A stretch of 64,000 nucleotides of DNA from Amoebidium appalachense (taxonomy: Eukaryota; Ichthyosporea), in assembly GCA_963693365.1 (NCBI GenBank), contig CAVNZM010000007.1, forward strand, positions 3,224,001 through 3,288,000. The letters are read 5' to 3'. The number at the start of each line of letters is the position of its first letter. Positions within the stretch are counted from its first letter, which is position 1. A program made the translations under genes and the position numbers. Below are positions 1 through 34,186 of the stretch, piece after piece. Under the pieces are notes generated by a model, which was not told the origin of the DNA, did no database searches, and was given only the letters and a program-made list of their open reading frames with translations.

Positions 1-22525
<22,525 letters not shown>

Positions 22526-23764
22526 GACGGGTGGCTAATATGGATATGAAGAGGGGAGAGTGCAGCTGGGAGGGAGACCGGGAGAGTGCAGCTGGGAGGG
22601 AGACACACATGTATATGGACGGGTGTGTGTGTGTGTGTTGGGGGGGGGGGGGGGGGGGGGTTGTGTGTGCGTGTGCGGGTGTCTGTCTGTGTGGGCGTTA
22701 GCACGGGTGTGGGTGTATGTTTGTCGTATGGTGGCCTCTTGTCACGGCCTAATCTCATGCAGAGCCTGTTGATTTTGCGCCACAAATAGACCACAAGTAA
22801 ACTGATTGCATTTTCATCTTTACTCATGTGCTACTGTAGATTGATACCGTCACAGAATGATATGAATGTTGATTTCGCTACACAAAATAAGCCAGATGTC
22901 GTTTGCCATTTGGCTTTTCTTCATAGAATATTGCTTAATATCAGATGTGCAAGTTGTGCCATTTCATTCTAGCGTTTGTGGGACTCTTCCAACTCTAAGC
23001 CAACCCCATACGCGTACGCTTATTATACGCGGGCACGCAAAAGAAATGTACGTGTGCAATGGCGAATCCTGCCACACGAGCTGCACACAACACGCATACA
23101 CGCACCCAACAATGGGAAACTCACACACCGTCCTTGGGTTAAGACTAGGTATCTGATTGTTGTTATTCGGGTCTAGCAGCCACATGTTTTGTGAGCCTGA
23201 GTGGCTCAGAACCAAGTCAAGTTAAAAAAAAAAAACTATGCCCGGTTCTCTTGTACATACGTATGTCATACGTTGATGCTAGCATTTTAGTTATGTGTTG
23301 CCTAGATGCCTGCCATATTTGCTCATACAGGCTAATGTAGCCTGGGGCACAAATAATTAATGAGCAAACATACAACGCAAGCAACAAATTTGCAACTTGC
23401 TTTTCCGGATCCTATGCCTTTCCTCTGTACATATATGTGAACCTACTCGGTTTCAAAAAAGAACAAACCATGACTGAAAGGCAACGTATTTAAATGTGAA
23501 AAGTGAAATAACAGGAAAAGCGCAACTACTTAACACACACATACACAGGGACAATACACAGTCAGGCGTGCACACAAACACAAACGTACACACAGCAGCT
23601 GACCCCCCTTGACTGGTTGCCCCGCACGCATTAATGAACATACACAATATCACACCCTATGTAGCTACATAATATTTTACTGGCACAAACCGCCGCATCC
23701 TCAGCCTCTCCCCCCCCTCCCCTCCCCCCTCCCCTCCTCCTCCCCCGGCCGCCACCGCCCGTCC

Positions 23765-23808
<44 letters not shown>

Positions 23809-24012
23809 CACGCACACACACACACACTGCACACCGTGCCTTTACCAACGGCAACGTGGTACACGACACACCAACCCGTGCAAGATCACACACAAATATA
23901 CCCATGCACGGTTGAACAGATAATCTCGCAATCGGCAGATCCTTTACGTCCAGGCACTCAATGCCCACCACTGTGCATTACGGTACTGGTTTTTTTATTC
24001 TGCCCCTGCCTT
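22526..24012. other. Intergenic stretch downstream of the HECT ligase
   Basis: Holds the presumed 3' UTR and termination region of the ligase. A tandem 22-bp duplication (GAGAGTGCAGCTGGGAGGGA at 22555 and 22581) is followed by (GT)n/(G)n. AT-richer unique sequence from 22780 to 23700 shows no gene I recognise, and then (CA)n follows at 23768-23826. No perfect AATAAA was found close to the TAG stop; AATAAG occurs near 22886. Confidence 0.6.
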
Positions 24013-24240
24013 TTAATAGTTGGGGTTGTGGATCATAGCAGTAGCACACGAAACACACAGGTCAAAGTCGCACGCCGAGCAGTAATAGGCCCGCACACCA
24101 ATCTCACGCAAAGGGGGGGAAGGGGGGGAGGGGGGAGGGGGGTTTAGCCGGCACCGACACATCGGCACATATGCAAAAAAAAAAAAAAGAAGAAGAAACA
24201 AAAAACCCTCAACGTGTATCCATTGTGTATCTGTGTGTGT

Positions 24241-24298
<58 letters not shown>

Positions 24299-24537
24299 CT
24301 CACGCACATGTTTCTGCCCGTATGTGCAAGTGTGTATTTGTGTGTGTTCATGTTAGTGTGTGTGTACGCGCGCGCCTGTGTGTTTCAGGTGGTGGTGGGG
24401 AAGGGAACAGAGTACAAAGGGAAGAACCGGTGATGCCTCAATATCAACGGTGAAGAACTATATGAAAGTCGGTCAAAGCACGGGTGTGCGCGTGTGTGGT
24501 GTTTCCCCCCAAACACCACACCCACGCACACACGCGT

Positions 24538-24575
<38 letters not shown>

Positions 24576-24582
24576 CACACAG

Positions 24583-24614
<32 letters not shown>

Positions 24615-25565
24615 ACACCCACACCCACCCACACACCCACCCACACACCCACAGAGAAATAGAGGTTGCAGAGTGTGGGGCATACCGAGATACTCTCTGC
24701 CCTCCCTCTCGAGTTCTTCTGTGGCTGTGATTATCCTCGGGTGGGCACAAGCAGAGACACATCCACCTTTAGCTCCCGGTACAGATCTGAGAGCAAACAC
24801 ACACACACATTCGTCAGCACACATGCTGAAACACCCTCACCCAGTCCTTGCCCCTCCCCCCCCCCCCCCCCCCCCCCCCCCCACACACACACACAATCAC
24901 ACCTCGTAACCCTCCCCTCTCAGTCGCTTCCCCCCCTCACCCAACTGCAAACCCACACCTCCTTCTTATAGTCCCTCTTTCCCAGCCGTTATCTACTCGA
25001 TCCCTCCTCCGCATCGTTTTCATACCCCCCCCCCCTCCCCCCTCCCCTCCCCCCCCCCCCCCAAAAAAAAAAGGACACCAACACCCATCCACTCACCCTT
25101 ATTCGTAAGGCCCTTCCCTTCCTCCCTCCCGTTCACCCCCCCTCCCCCCTCCCCCTCTTTTGAACTCAATTCTATAAAGCCTTCAAACCCCCCCCCCCCC
25201 CTTCCCAACCCCCTCGTGTCTTCTTTCTTTCTTTCTTCCTTTCCTTTCCTTTCTTTTCTTCTCTTTTTTTTGGGGGGTGGGGGTGGGGTGGGGTGGGGTG
25301 TGTGTGTGTGTGTGTGTTGGGGGGGGGGGGGGGGGGGGGGGGGGGAGAATGATGTATGCGTGAGAGGGTTGCAAATATGTAAGAGACACCAAACGACAAC
25401 AACAATTCGTCACAAAAATGGCTGGGAGGGAAAAAACCCACGCAGCAACTGCTCTCTCTGTTTTGTAGTGCACGTTGCTCCAATCACCAGTCGGCTGCTG
25501 CGCCGGTACACCGCTGACCCCGCGTCCCTCTTCTTGGGTGGCTTGCGGCCTCTTCCCCGTGACTC
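24013..25565 (-). CDS. Tentative minus-strand gene: AT-hook exon and ZZ-like zinc-finger terminal exon
   Basis: Candidate exons on the minus strand are 25565-25474, 24786-24686 and 24102-24013. The first follows a CCACAG acceptor and encodes ESRGRGRKPPKKRDAGS, an AT-hook-like basic motif. It ends in phase 2, and the second exon (VPGAKGGCVSACAHPRI, then a charged helix EELEREGREYL) continues in that phase to a GTATGC donor. The terminal exon encodes GVRAYYCSACDFDLCVSC and stops at TAA. Cys-x2-Cys followed by Asp-Leu-Cys-x2-Cys resembles the second half of a ZZ or DC1-type finger. The intron between 24686 and 24102 has a poly-G/GT block and may hide another exon, because the phases of the last two exons (1 and 0) do not join directly. 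The 5' end is unknown. AT-hooks bind DNA, so a chromatin role is possible. Confidence 0.4.
25345..25440 (-). repeat. Interspersed repeat family R-beta, reverse copy outside the HECT gene
   Basis: On the minus strand it reads CATTTTTGTGACG, then a GTTGT-rich stretch, then ATATTTGCAACCCTCTCACG and CATACATC, ending at a poly-C run. This shows the family is not confined to the HECT ligase introns. Confidence 0.65.
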
Positions 25566-25570
25566 CTGTG

Positions 25571-25603
25571 GATGTGTGATGTGTGTGTGTGATGTGTGTG
25601 TAC

Positions 25604-25635
<32 letters not shown>

Positions 25636-25658
25636 ACGTGTGTGTGGTGTGTGTGTGT

Positions 25659-25734
<76 letters not shown>

Positions 25735-25760
25735 TTGTGTACGTGTGTAGGTGTGCGTGT

Positions 25761-25797
<37 letters not shown>

Positions 25798-25900
25798 ATG
25801 CCAAGATATGTACGTGTATGTATGCGTCTGTGTCTGTAAATGTAGGCGAGTGTGTACGTGTGTATGTGTGTATTTGTTAGTGTGTGTGTGTATGTGAGCT
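25571..25900. repeat. (GT)n-rich array
   Basis: Irregular GT repeat with TAC and CG interruptions. On the minus strand it is the CA-rich tract leading into the CCACAG acceptor of the AT-hook exon. Confidence 0.9.
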
Positions 25901-26125
25901 TTAAAAGGTATATTTCAGATCAGAGTTCCCGCCCTGTCCTCCCCCCTTCCCCTCCCCCCCTCCCCCCGCGCGCACACACATACACCAAACACGCAATGCA
26001 GATCCTGGTACGTATGCCAATTTTGTATGGGGTGCAGACAGAGAATAAAACAGGTGTGTGTTTGCTTTGTGGATCGCAGGTGTGGCCGGGGAACTGCCAA
26101 GAGAGCCGATAGAGTGAAGGGGTGA

Positions 26126-26998
26126 GAGAGGAAGAGATGAGAGGGAAACGAGGAAGACATTCATGATACAAAATGCGTTACAAAGCGCAAAATAGTCAAC
26201 AACTAACAGCACTGAAACATAAGTATGCACGAGGAAGGGAGGGGTACTTTGATATTTGGAGAGAGGGAGGGAGAAAGCAGGTGGGAGATAGAGAGGAAAA
26301 AAAGAGATAGAGAGGGAGAGAAAGGTGGGAACGGAGAGAGGGAGAGAGGGAAGGTGGGGGGGGGGGGGGGGGGGGAGGGAGAGGGAGAGAGAAAGAGAGA
26401 GGGGGGGGGAGGGGGGGGGGGGGGGGGGGGGAGCGGAAGAGGGAGCTAGGCGGGAGGGGAGACAGAGAGACACTACGGAGGGGAAGAGATCGAGTGAGAG
26501 GAAAGAGAGAGGAGAGAGAGGGATGGGGGGGGGGGGGGGGGGGGGGGGGGGGGTGTCCCTACGTCATGAGTTTCAACTTCTTCTTTTCAAGGCTTCTCCT
26601 CACCCTTGCTCTTTGGCACACCTTCCAGAATCTCTGGTGCTTTATCCCGAATATATCACATATCCCGAGGCCCCCTGATTATCCCGAAGATAGACGGGAT
26701 ATTTTTACCTATTTAAAAAAAAAATAAAAAAAAATCTTAATCAGTCCCTTATATCACAGCACACCGACCAGCCTGGGCGCTGGATCCTAGGAAATACTTG
26801 TCAATACTGGTCCATCGGCGAAAACAAAAGTGGCTAATTAGACTTAACAACAGAGAAATATATTATATTTTTTACTTTTTACACTTGTAAAACAGTTTCA
26901 CATGTGTACTAAGAAGAAGCGATATTGAAACACACTGCATGCGTGCAGGCCCGCACGGCAGTTCCATGGATTTCCCGCGTACGGTCGCCGACTTTACT
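26126..26998. other. Purine-rich (GA)n/(G)n tract and unique flank of the P element
   Basis: 26230-26555 is GA/G-rich on the + strand with several G-runs. 26560-26990 is unique, AT-richer sequence with no recognised gene. It ends with the 7-bp CTTTACT (26992-26998) that is duplicated on the far side of the P element. Confidence 0.7.
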
Positions 26999-27032
26999 CA
27001 CGGCCCTCTGAAAAAAAGACGGCCTGGATACA
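26999..27032 (+). repeat. Left terminal inverted repeat of the P element
   Basis: 34 bp, a perfect reverse complement of 30732-30765. It starts with CACGG and includes a run of seven A. Confidence 0.93.
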
Positions 27033-27065
27033 CTACGTCATAAAATCGCATTCCATTGTGCTCGT

Positions 27066-27087
27066 GGTATCTCGATCCACTGGATTC
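27066..27087 (+). repeat. Left subterminal inverted repeat of the P element
   Basis: Reads GGTATCTCGATCCACTGGAT and on, and pairs with 30687-30708 with one C/T difference. Internal inverted repeats act as transpositional enhancers in Drosophila P elements; that role here is inference. Confidence 0.85.
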
Positions 27088-27939
27088 CGGCCCTAAAACG
27101 AGATGTCGGCACAGAACATGTATGTTGTTGTTTTTCGTTTACGTCTCGCTTTTTTTGGTTCAAAGACGGAGACATCGGTAACATGGCTGACGGCGGGACT
27201 GGCCTTATGAAGGGAGCTGCTCCTCCCGAGCCTGGAATGGATAAGAAGAGAAGTAACGGTCTGCGTAGCAACAAAATCGGTAACATATGCAGTGTTCCAG
27301 GCTGCAGAGGCAACTACGACGACCAAAACAAGGTTTTCGTTTACAAATTCCCCAACCCAAACGACGGGCGCATTAAAAGCGAGACGCTACGCGAAGAAAC
27401 ACGGAACCTTCTCAGTGCTGGCTACGTGCTGTGCCGAGGCAGTGGCCTGAGAACTTCGACCCGCACGGTGTTGCGCGGGTCTGCTGCCGTCACTTTCCCG
27501 CCCATGACATCGTTAAAAAAGGTGGCAAAGCGTGGCCTAGGCCAGGCGCCGTCCCGAGCATTTTTCCCAACTGCCCCAGTTACCCGAGCGCCCCTTCCGC
27601 GCCTCCTCGTACGGACCCGGAAGAGAGAGCCGCAAAGATGGAGAAGGTTCGGGCAAGGCAAGAGGAAGAGGCAGTAGCGAGGAAGCGCCAGAAGGAGATG
27701 TTCGTGTTCGGCCAGCTTGTTGTCCGTGCCCTGGAAATAGCGGAGCGGCACGCCGGCTGGAGGGTTTACGGAGGAAACACAGTGGTCGCTGGCGTTTACG
27801 AGCAAGACAATGGTACTCCCCCCCCCCCCCCCCCCCCCTCAAAATCCCCTCCAATGTCCTCATGCCCTCGCCCCCTCACCCCCTCACCCCCCCCAACACA
27901 CAAGGTCACATGAGGAGTCGACCGGCATGAAGTGTGTGT

Positions 27940-28052
27940 GTATATGTGTGTGTGTTTTGTGTGTGTTTGTGTGTGTCTGTGTGTGACACTGTGTGTGTGT
28001 GTGTGTGTGTGTGACACGTGTGTGTGTGCGCGCGCATCAGTGTGTTTGTGTG

Positions 28053-28105
<53 letters not shown>

Positions 28106-28115
28106 TGTGTCGGGA
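27940..28115. repeat. (GT)n tract within the P element
   Basis: GT with TGTGACAC and CG interruptions, located between the THAP exon and the C-terminal exon where the missing transposase core should be. Confidence 0.9.
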
Positions 28116-28372
28116 TGGGTGGGTGGGGAGGGGGGGGGGGGGGTTTCCATATGGTTTTTCACATGCCAAGCGTAGTCAAATGTGGTGCCACACAGATTTT
28201 GCTGACTTTTAATTTGCAGGCCAGTCTCATCCGCTATCTCCTGGACAGCGGCGTGAGCGGCGAGAAGCTCAACTTTGTGCTCACCAGAAAGTTTCAAACC
28301 GACTCCCTTGAGGGTGCTTTTGGCACAATCCGACAGTACAGCGGTGGGAACTACAACGTTGGGACAGCACAG

Positions 28373-28394
28373 GTGGGTACCTCCCCTCCTGCCC

Positions 28395-28425
<31 letters not shown>

Positions 28426-28924
28426 ACACGCACACCCCTACCCTACTCAGCCACCCACCCACTGCCTGCAACAATGAAACACAAGAGATACATCACACAC
28501 ACACGATTCATACAGCATTACAAAGAACAGAGACAGAACAGATATAGGATGATTTGGTGATTCACCTTAATAATAGGATAGTGGTGTCATGACATGGTGG
28601 CCCCGGGGAATAAAATAATCAGGAGAAAAAAAAAAGGGGGGGGGGGGGGATAGCGAGAGAGGCAGGGACGGAAGAAGGGGTTGGAGGAGGAGGGGAGGGG
28701 GAGGGGGGGGGTATCAGGATAAAAGGAGTGTGGTGAAAAGAAAGGGTGCAAAGAAAACTGAACGAAAAATGAAATTAGGGGGTGGGGTGGGGGGGGGGGG
28801 AGGGGGGCGGGGCTGTTGAACTCAAACCACAAAAATGCACACACGTACACGCACACACACACACACAGACACACAGACACACATACACCAAACACCACAC
28901 ACACACACACACACACACACCGTA

Positions 28925-28983
<59 letters not shown>

Positions 28984-29154
28984 ATACATACACAACCCCA
29001 TGCAGATATACCTAAACCATGCTTGTGTACACACGAAGATATGCTATGATACACTGCTTGCGCGCCCGCGCCATAGTGTGTCATATTAAACTTTTATAGC
29101 CACGTGCCATCTATATATACACAAATCACACAATAAACTCACCTCTATGAACAG
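28373..29154. other. Intron-like stretch of the P-element gene
   Basis: Begins with GTGGGTAC after exon 28220-28372, then holds C-run/CA repeats, a G-rich stretch (28626-28805) and a (CA)n block (28840-28982), and ends at ACAG before exon 29155. No coding segment was recognised. Confidence 0.6.
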
Positions 29155-30279
29155 ACTCTCCAGGCCGTCAAAAGGATACGGGTGCAGAAGCTGGCAAAGC
29201 TGGCAGTGCAGACGGGCACAAGTGTAACACAGCTGTTCGACAACATGAACACAGCACTCAACAGCAAACGCAAAACGATCACCATCGAGACCATTCTCCC
29301 ACTCTACAACAACACCATCTGGGGCCACGTCTATAAAATCAGCGAAGACGTCAGAAAGCCAGAGGTGCTAACCTACCGGGCAGGGTTCTGTGTGCACGCG
29401 CTTCACGTGCGCGGTGTTGGCTGCAACACATGTCGTGCACAACTCGAAATCACCACACCAAACAAAAACACCAACACACCCACTGAAACAAGCACCACAG
29501 CTACCGAAACAGCCACCACTACGGCCGGGAGAGCCACAGACGATCACTACCGACTCATCCGCGCCGCCAATCGGGGGGGGCCTGACTTTCCCTTCACCAC
29601 CAACAGTGAGCATTGTCACATTGGTCTACTGTGTGGTGGAGGCACTGCTAAAGCCACTGGTCAACACGTACCTTCCGGGGGGCAGCCATAGAACGGTGGC
29701 TGTGCTACTCAGCGAACATGCAGTCAAAAGGTACAATACCGATAAGGCACTTATGGACGAGTGTGGGGTGTGCGGCACGCAAAAGAGAGCACTAGTGGAA
29801 CGACTAATAACCGTTGCAACCAACTGCCACCTGAGCGCGTATGTGCGTCAACGCAAGGAACAAGCGAAGAAAGCACCCAACAAAGCAAACCGGAAAGCCA
29901 AAACAGTGCAGGCGGCCGCTTTGGCGGCGAGCGAGGCCGCCGCGGGGGCAGGCGTCCCCGCCACAGTTGCAGGGAGCATGCCGTCGACAAAACCAGCAAA
30001 GAAGAAAAAGGAGAGCAAAACAGAGGAAAAGGGAGGCGAAGGGAGGAAGAAGGGAAAGAAAGGTGAAAACAAAGCAACCACGGCGGAACCACCTACCGTC
30101 GAGTGGGAGATGGAGGGAAACGATGACGAGCTGGTGGCTGCACTGGAGGCAGCAGAGGCGGAGTACGATTGGATTGTAGAGGCGTATTTGGAGGAAGCAG
30201 AGCTCTAGCGGCTTTGTCAGTGTTTTCTAACCCTCTTTCTTTTCTTTTTTTGCCAGTAGGTAGAGGTGTGAGGGTTTGC

Positions 30280-30313
<34 letters not shown>

Positions 30314-30686
30314 CTACACAGTGTTTATTGGTTGGTAGTTAGTGTTGCAGGACATAGACGTTCTAATACTTAACATACAGGTAGTATTATGTTACCTAGT
30401 GGATAGAAACACCTTTGAGAGAATATACGCAAAGAAGAGTTCTAGTTTTGTAGCAGATCTTTGCTCACTATGTTTAAACGTGAACTGCTCAATAGATATA
30501 ACTATACTGAGACTCAGCTACACTATTATGTACACTATGCCAAAACTTTGTGCTATAGGGCTTGCGCATATTACTCTAAGACAAAAAAACGCCTTAGAAC
30601 ATAGGAAGCACTTCATAAACTTTTGTCGTTTTTTTTTTTCCTTCCGTTTTCCTTCATAATCTGCGCACTGATAGTAGTTTGCTAGC

Positions 30687-30708
30687 GAATCCAGTGGATC
30701 GAAATACC
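30687..30708 (-). repeat. Right subterminal inverted repeat of the P element
   Basis: Inverse partner of 27066-27087, 24 bp inside the right terminal repeat; on the left the spacing is 33 bp. Confidence 0.85.
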
Positions 30709-30731
30709 AATCTGCTCTTTTGACCCCGTTC

Positions 30732-30765
30732 TGTATCCAGGCCGTCTTTTTTTCAGAGGGCCGTG
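30732..30765 (-). repeat. Right terminal inverted repeat of the P element
   Basis: Perfect inverse of the left repeat; the outer end is followed by CTTTACT, the target duplication. Confidence 0.93.
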
Positions 30766-30965
30766 CTTTACTGTGGTACGTTTATAAATTAGCCGAAATA
30801 TGCGTTTTCGCATTCCTTTGGTCTCCCCAGACTTAAACACAGCAGTGCTGGGTGCATGCCAAAATACCTGATTCTGCGATCATGTCCTGAGGAAGATGGT
30901 ATCGTTATCCAGTCCGATCGCATGAATCAGATCATGATCGGCTGGTGGCCTGCGAGATCTTAACC

Positions 30966-31037
30966 GATCTCGTAGCTCAGTTGGTAGAGCACTCGACCGG
31001 AGATAGAGGGGTCGCGGATTCGAATCCCGTCGGGATC
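30966..31037 (+). pseudogene. tRNA-like element, possibly the head of a SINE
   Basis: A 72-base tRNA fold: acceptor GATCTCG/CGGGATC, TAGCTCAGTTGGTAGAGC D-arm with A box, and GGATTCGAATCC-type B box. Defects are position 33 being C rather than T (loop CCGGAGA, nominal anticodon GGA), a G-A mismatch in the anticodon stem, and an A-C mismatch closing the T-stem. There is no long variable arm as in tRNA-Ser and no T-run just after it. Intact A and B boxes with poor tRNA structure suit a tRNA-derived SINE or pseudogene. Confidence 0.6.
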
Positions 31038-31311
31038 ATCTGTTTTCTCATCCTCTTCTCGCTGGGGTAAAAGCCAGCACGACTTTACTGGCGTCATCAC
31101 AACCATCGGCAGTGGTTAGGTTGTGATCTCAAGGCTAGCAAGATCGCTAGTCTCTGCACCAGGACAAAATCAAAAACTTTTCGTCTAGGTATTGGCCCTT
31201 TCCTATGTAATACCGTACCCCGAGTATACCATCGTGTAGCATAGTACAACCACTGCTGTGTCCTCCCCTCCGCACCTCCCTCCTGTTCATCTCCCCCTCC
31301 CCCTCCCCCCC

Positions 31312-32498
<1,187 letters not shown>

Positions 32499-32515
32499 GG
32501 TTATGCAGCCCTTTT
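32499..32515 (+). other. Primer-binding site of copia element A
   Basis: GGTTATGCAGCCC directly follows the LTR CA end. It is complementary, with one extra base, to the anticodon-loop half of initiator tRNA-Met, the primer used by Drosophila copia. There is no TGG start as in full 3'-end primed elements. Confidence 0.65.
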
Positions 32516-32560
32516 GCACGCTCCCTACACACATCTAGAACTAGCGCTCGTTTTTCAATC

Positions 32561-33699
32561 ATGGATCCAAACAAAACTGGTGTAAACAAAATAACCATGT
32601 GGAAAGGTGAAGGGAAGACTGGTCCCGATAGCAAAACCACCTATTTTCAATGGGAAATCATTTTTCTCGGCATGATGACCGGCACTAAAGGTGTCCGACT
32701 CGTGGATGTTGTACTTGCTGACAACTACGTCCCCCCTCCACCGTCGCGGTTGACGGTGAACCCCCCTTCTATGGCTACGGCACTACCGAGGAACTCAAGG
32801 AGGCCCGCAATAGCCTCCTGCTCCATATGATACAGAACATCGACCCTTCCGTCCTCACCACCGTTGCCCAGTACCGTATTGGCATGGACCCTGAACGGGC
32901 CATGTGGAAATTCCGTCAACACTACCTCCAAGGCAAACCCGATCAGATCCGCATCCTTCACCGTCAGTGGGATGCCTGTGCCCTTCAGCCCGGTGAATCA
33001 TTCACCACCTACCTGAGTCGTCTGCAGACCATCGTGAACCAGCTCCAGTCCCTCCAAGATGAGTCCATTCACTTCACTCGTCTAGCTGAGAAGTTCTTCA
33101 ATGAACTCACCACCAGAGACGACCTCACCCCTGAGTTCAACCGTCTTATCGAAGACTATCACTTCGGTGATAAGCTATTCCCCGACTTCGAGTCCCTCCA
33201 CAACCACGTCAAGGGCATCGAGCTACGTCAAGACCTCAAGATGCAACTCCGGAGCAACCGTGCCCACCGTGTCTCCAAGTCCAGCATGGCATTAAATGCC
33301 AGTGCTCCCCCCCGTGATCTTCCTCGCCGTGACTTACGCAACCGACTTGACCGTACCCCTGGCACGGACCTCCGAACTCGTCTCTCCCGTCAGCACACCC
33401 GATCCCGTTCCCCCCACCGGCCTGCCTTCCGGTCCACGTCTCGTTCCCCCAGTCGTTCCCGTTTCTCGGGTTCCCGTCGTTCTGATTCCCCGGCTCGTTC
33501 TAACACCCCGTCCGTGAAAGCATGCTCCTACTGCCACGAGCCTGATCACACGATCATCGATTGCCCTGAGCCGAAATGCCGTATGTCCAGACACAACCGT
33601 TCCCGTCAAGGCAGTGAGAAATCTGTCTCCTTTGCTTTCTCGGCATACAATGCTAGCTCCGTCCCCGTGTCCTCCGACCCTGCTGGGGGTGCAACATGA
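32561..33699 (+). pseudogene. gag: Copia A gag, frameshifted
   Basis: Begins MDPNKTGVNKITMWKGEG at ATG 32561. The frame changes at the C-run near 32731 and the alternative frame continues (GEPPFYGYGT, then an alpha-helical capsid-like region with YLSRLQTIVNQLQSLQ). An Arg/Ser/Pro-rich linker leads to the zinc knuckle CSYCHEPDHTIIDC (canonical C-x2-C-x4-H-x4-C) and SEKSVSFAF. It would package RNA into virus-like particles if intact. It is diverged from the gag of family B but of the same architecture. Confidence 0.85.
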
Positions 33700-34186
33700 C
33701 TGTCTGCCCCACCCGTGAGTTCTTCCATGACCTCACTCCCCTTCCGACACCGACTCCTGTTGCTGCCTTCAATGGCACCCCCGTCTTGGCCACTCACACC
33801 GGCCATATGGTCATCAACACCACCACCGACCATGGCACTGCCACCCTTACCATTGAAGCCTACTACACCCCGTCTGGCCAAGCCTTCCTCATTTCAACAT
33901 CCCAAGCTGCTGCCGAATACATCAAGGGTGATTTGAATGATGCCTCCACTCCGTCATTCCTCTTCGACCGACTCACCGGCCGTCATCTCGTCAACCTCCG
34001 TCTACACAACGGTCTGTATTACTTCAAGGACTACACCATTCAACCACCCACTCGTCCTGTGGCTCTGGCTGCCACTACCAGTGTTAACCCATCCATCTGG
34101 CACCATCGTCTGGGGCACCGTGCTATGACCAGCATCAAGGACATGGTGAAACACGACCTTGTTATTGGTCTCCCCTCGTCTGTCCT
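33690..34186 (+). pseudogene. pol: Copia A protease/pre-integrase remnant, cut by B1
   Basis: The frame resumes with NMTVCPTREFFHDLTP, matching the protease segment of family B after its catalytic site. The expected Asp-Ser codons before it are missing: family B reads VWDSACNAHICP, here only a GGGGG-containing junction remains. It continues to the pre-integrase zinc region (IWHHRLGHRAMTSI) and ends where B1 is inserted after GTCCT (34182-34186). Confidence 0.85.

Larger units (their letters stand above)
27183..30208 (+). pseudogene. THAP-domain P-element transposase remnant lacking the catalytic core
   Basis: Exon 1 starts at ATG 27183. It encodes a THAP zinc finger: CSVPGC (27288-27305), VYKFPNP, WLRAVPRQW, VCCRHF (about 27479-27496) and the AVPSIF box (27548-27565), then a charged helix (EERAAKMEKVRARQEEE) ending near 27812. 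A one-base frame change at an AAAA run (27375-27378) falls inside THAP. A second exon (28220-28372) gives TRKFQTDSLEGAFGTIRQ and GGNYN, the conserved C-terminal P-transposase motif. A third (29155-30208) continues it with YRAGFCV and a C-x2-C pair, changes frame at a G8 run (29573-29580), and ends in a Lys/Glu-rich tail and TAG. The RNase H-like catalytic region with its GTP-binding insert, expected between exons 1 and 2, is absent. A DNA-binding repressor like the Drosophila KP product is conceivable if the frame changes are sequencing errors. Confidence 0.82.
26999..30765 (+). mobile_element. P-element-type DNA transposon, internally deleted
   Basis: The boundaries are 34-bp perfect terminal inverted repeats (26999-27032 and 30732-30765) starting CACGGCCCTCTG. 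A 7-bp CTTTACT is duplicated outside (26992-26998 and 30766-30772). A second inverted pair of 22 bp with one mismatch lies inside (27066-27087 and 30687-30708). P elements have short terminal repeats, internal inverted repeats and 7-8 bp target duplications, and the THAP-plus-P-transposase coding content agrees. At 3767 bp it is long enough for a full element, but (GT)n/(CA)n tracts fill the space where the catalytic exons would be. It looks non-autonomous, and the perfect TIRs suggest insertion was not ancient. Confidence 0.9.

Noticed and set aside
22866-23220. Small open frames in the unique sequence after the HECT gene
   Set aside because: Short, no motif, no consistent splice sites; treated as intergenic.
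30966-31037. Functional tRNA-Ser(GGA)
   Set aside because: No long variable arm, C at position 33, and mismatches in the anticodon and T stems; listed as tRNA-like instead.
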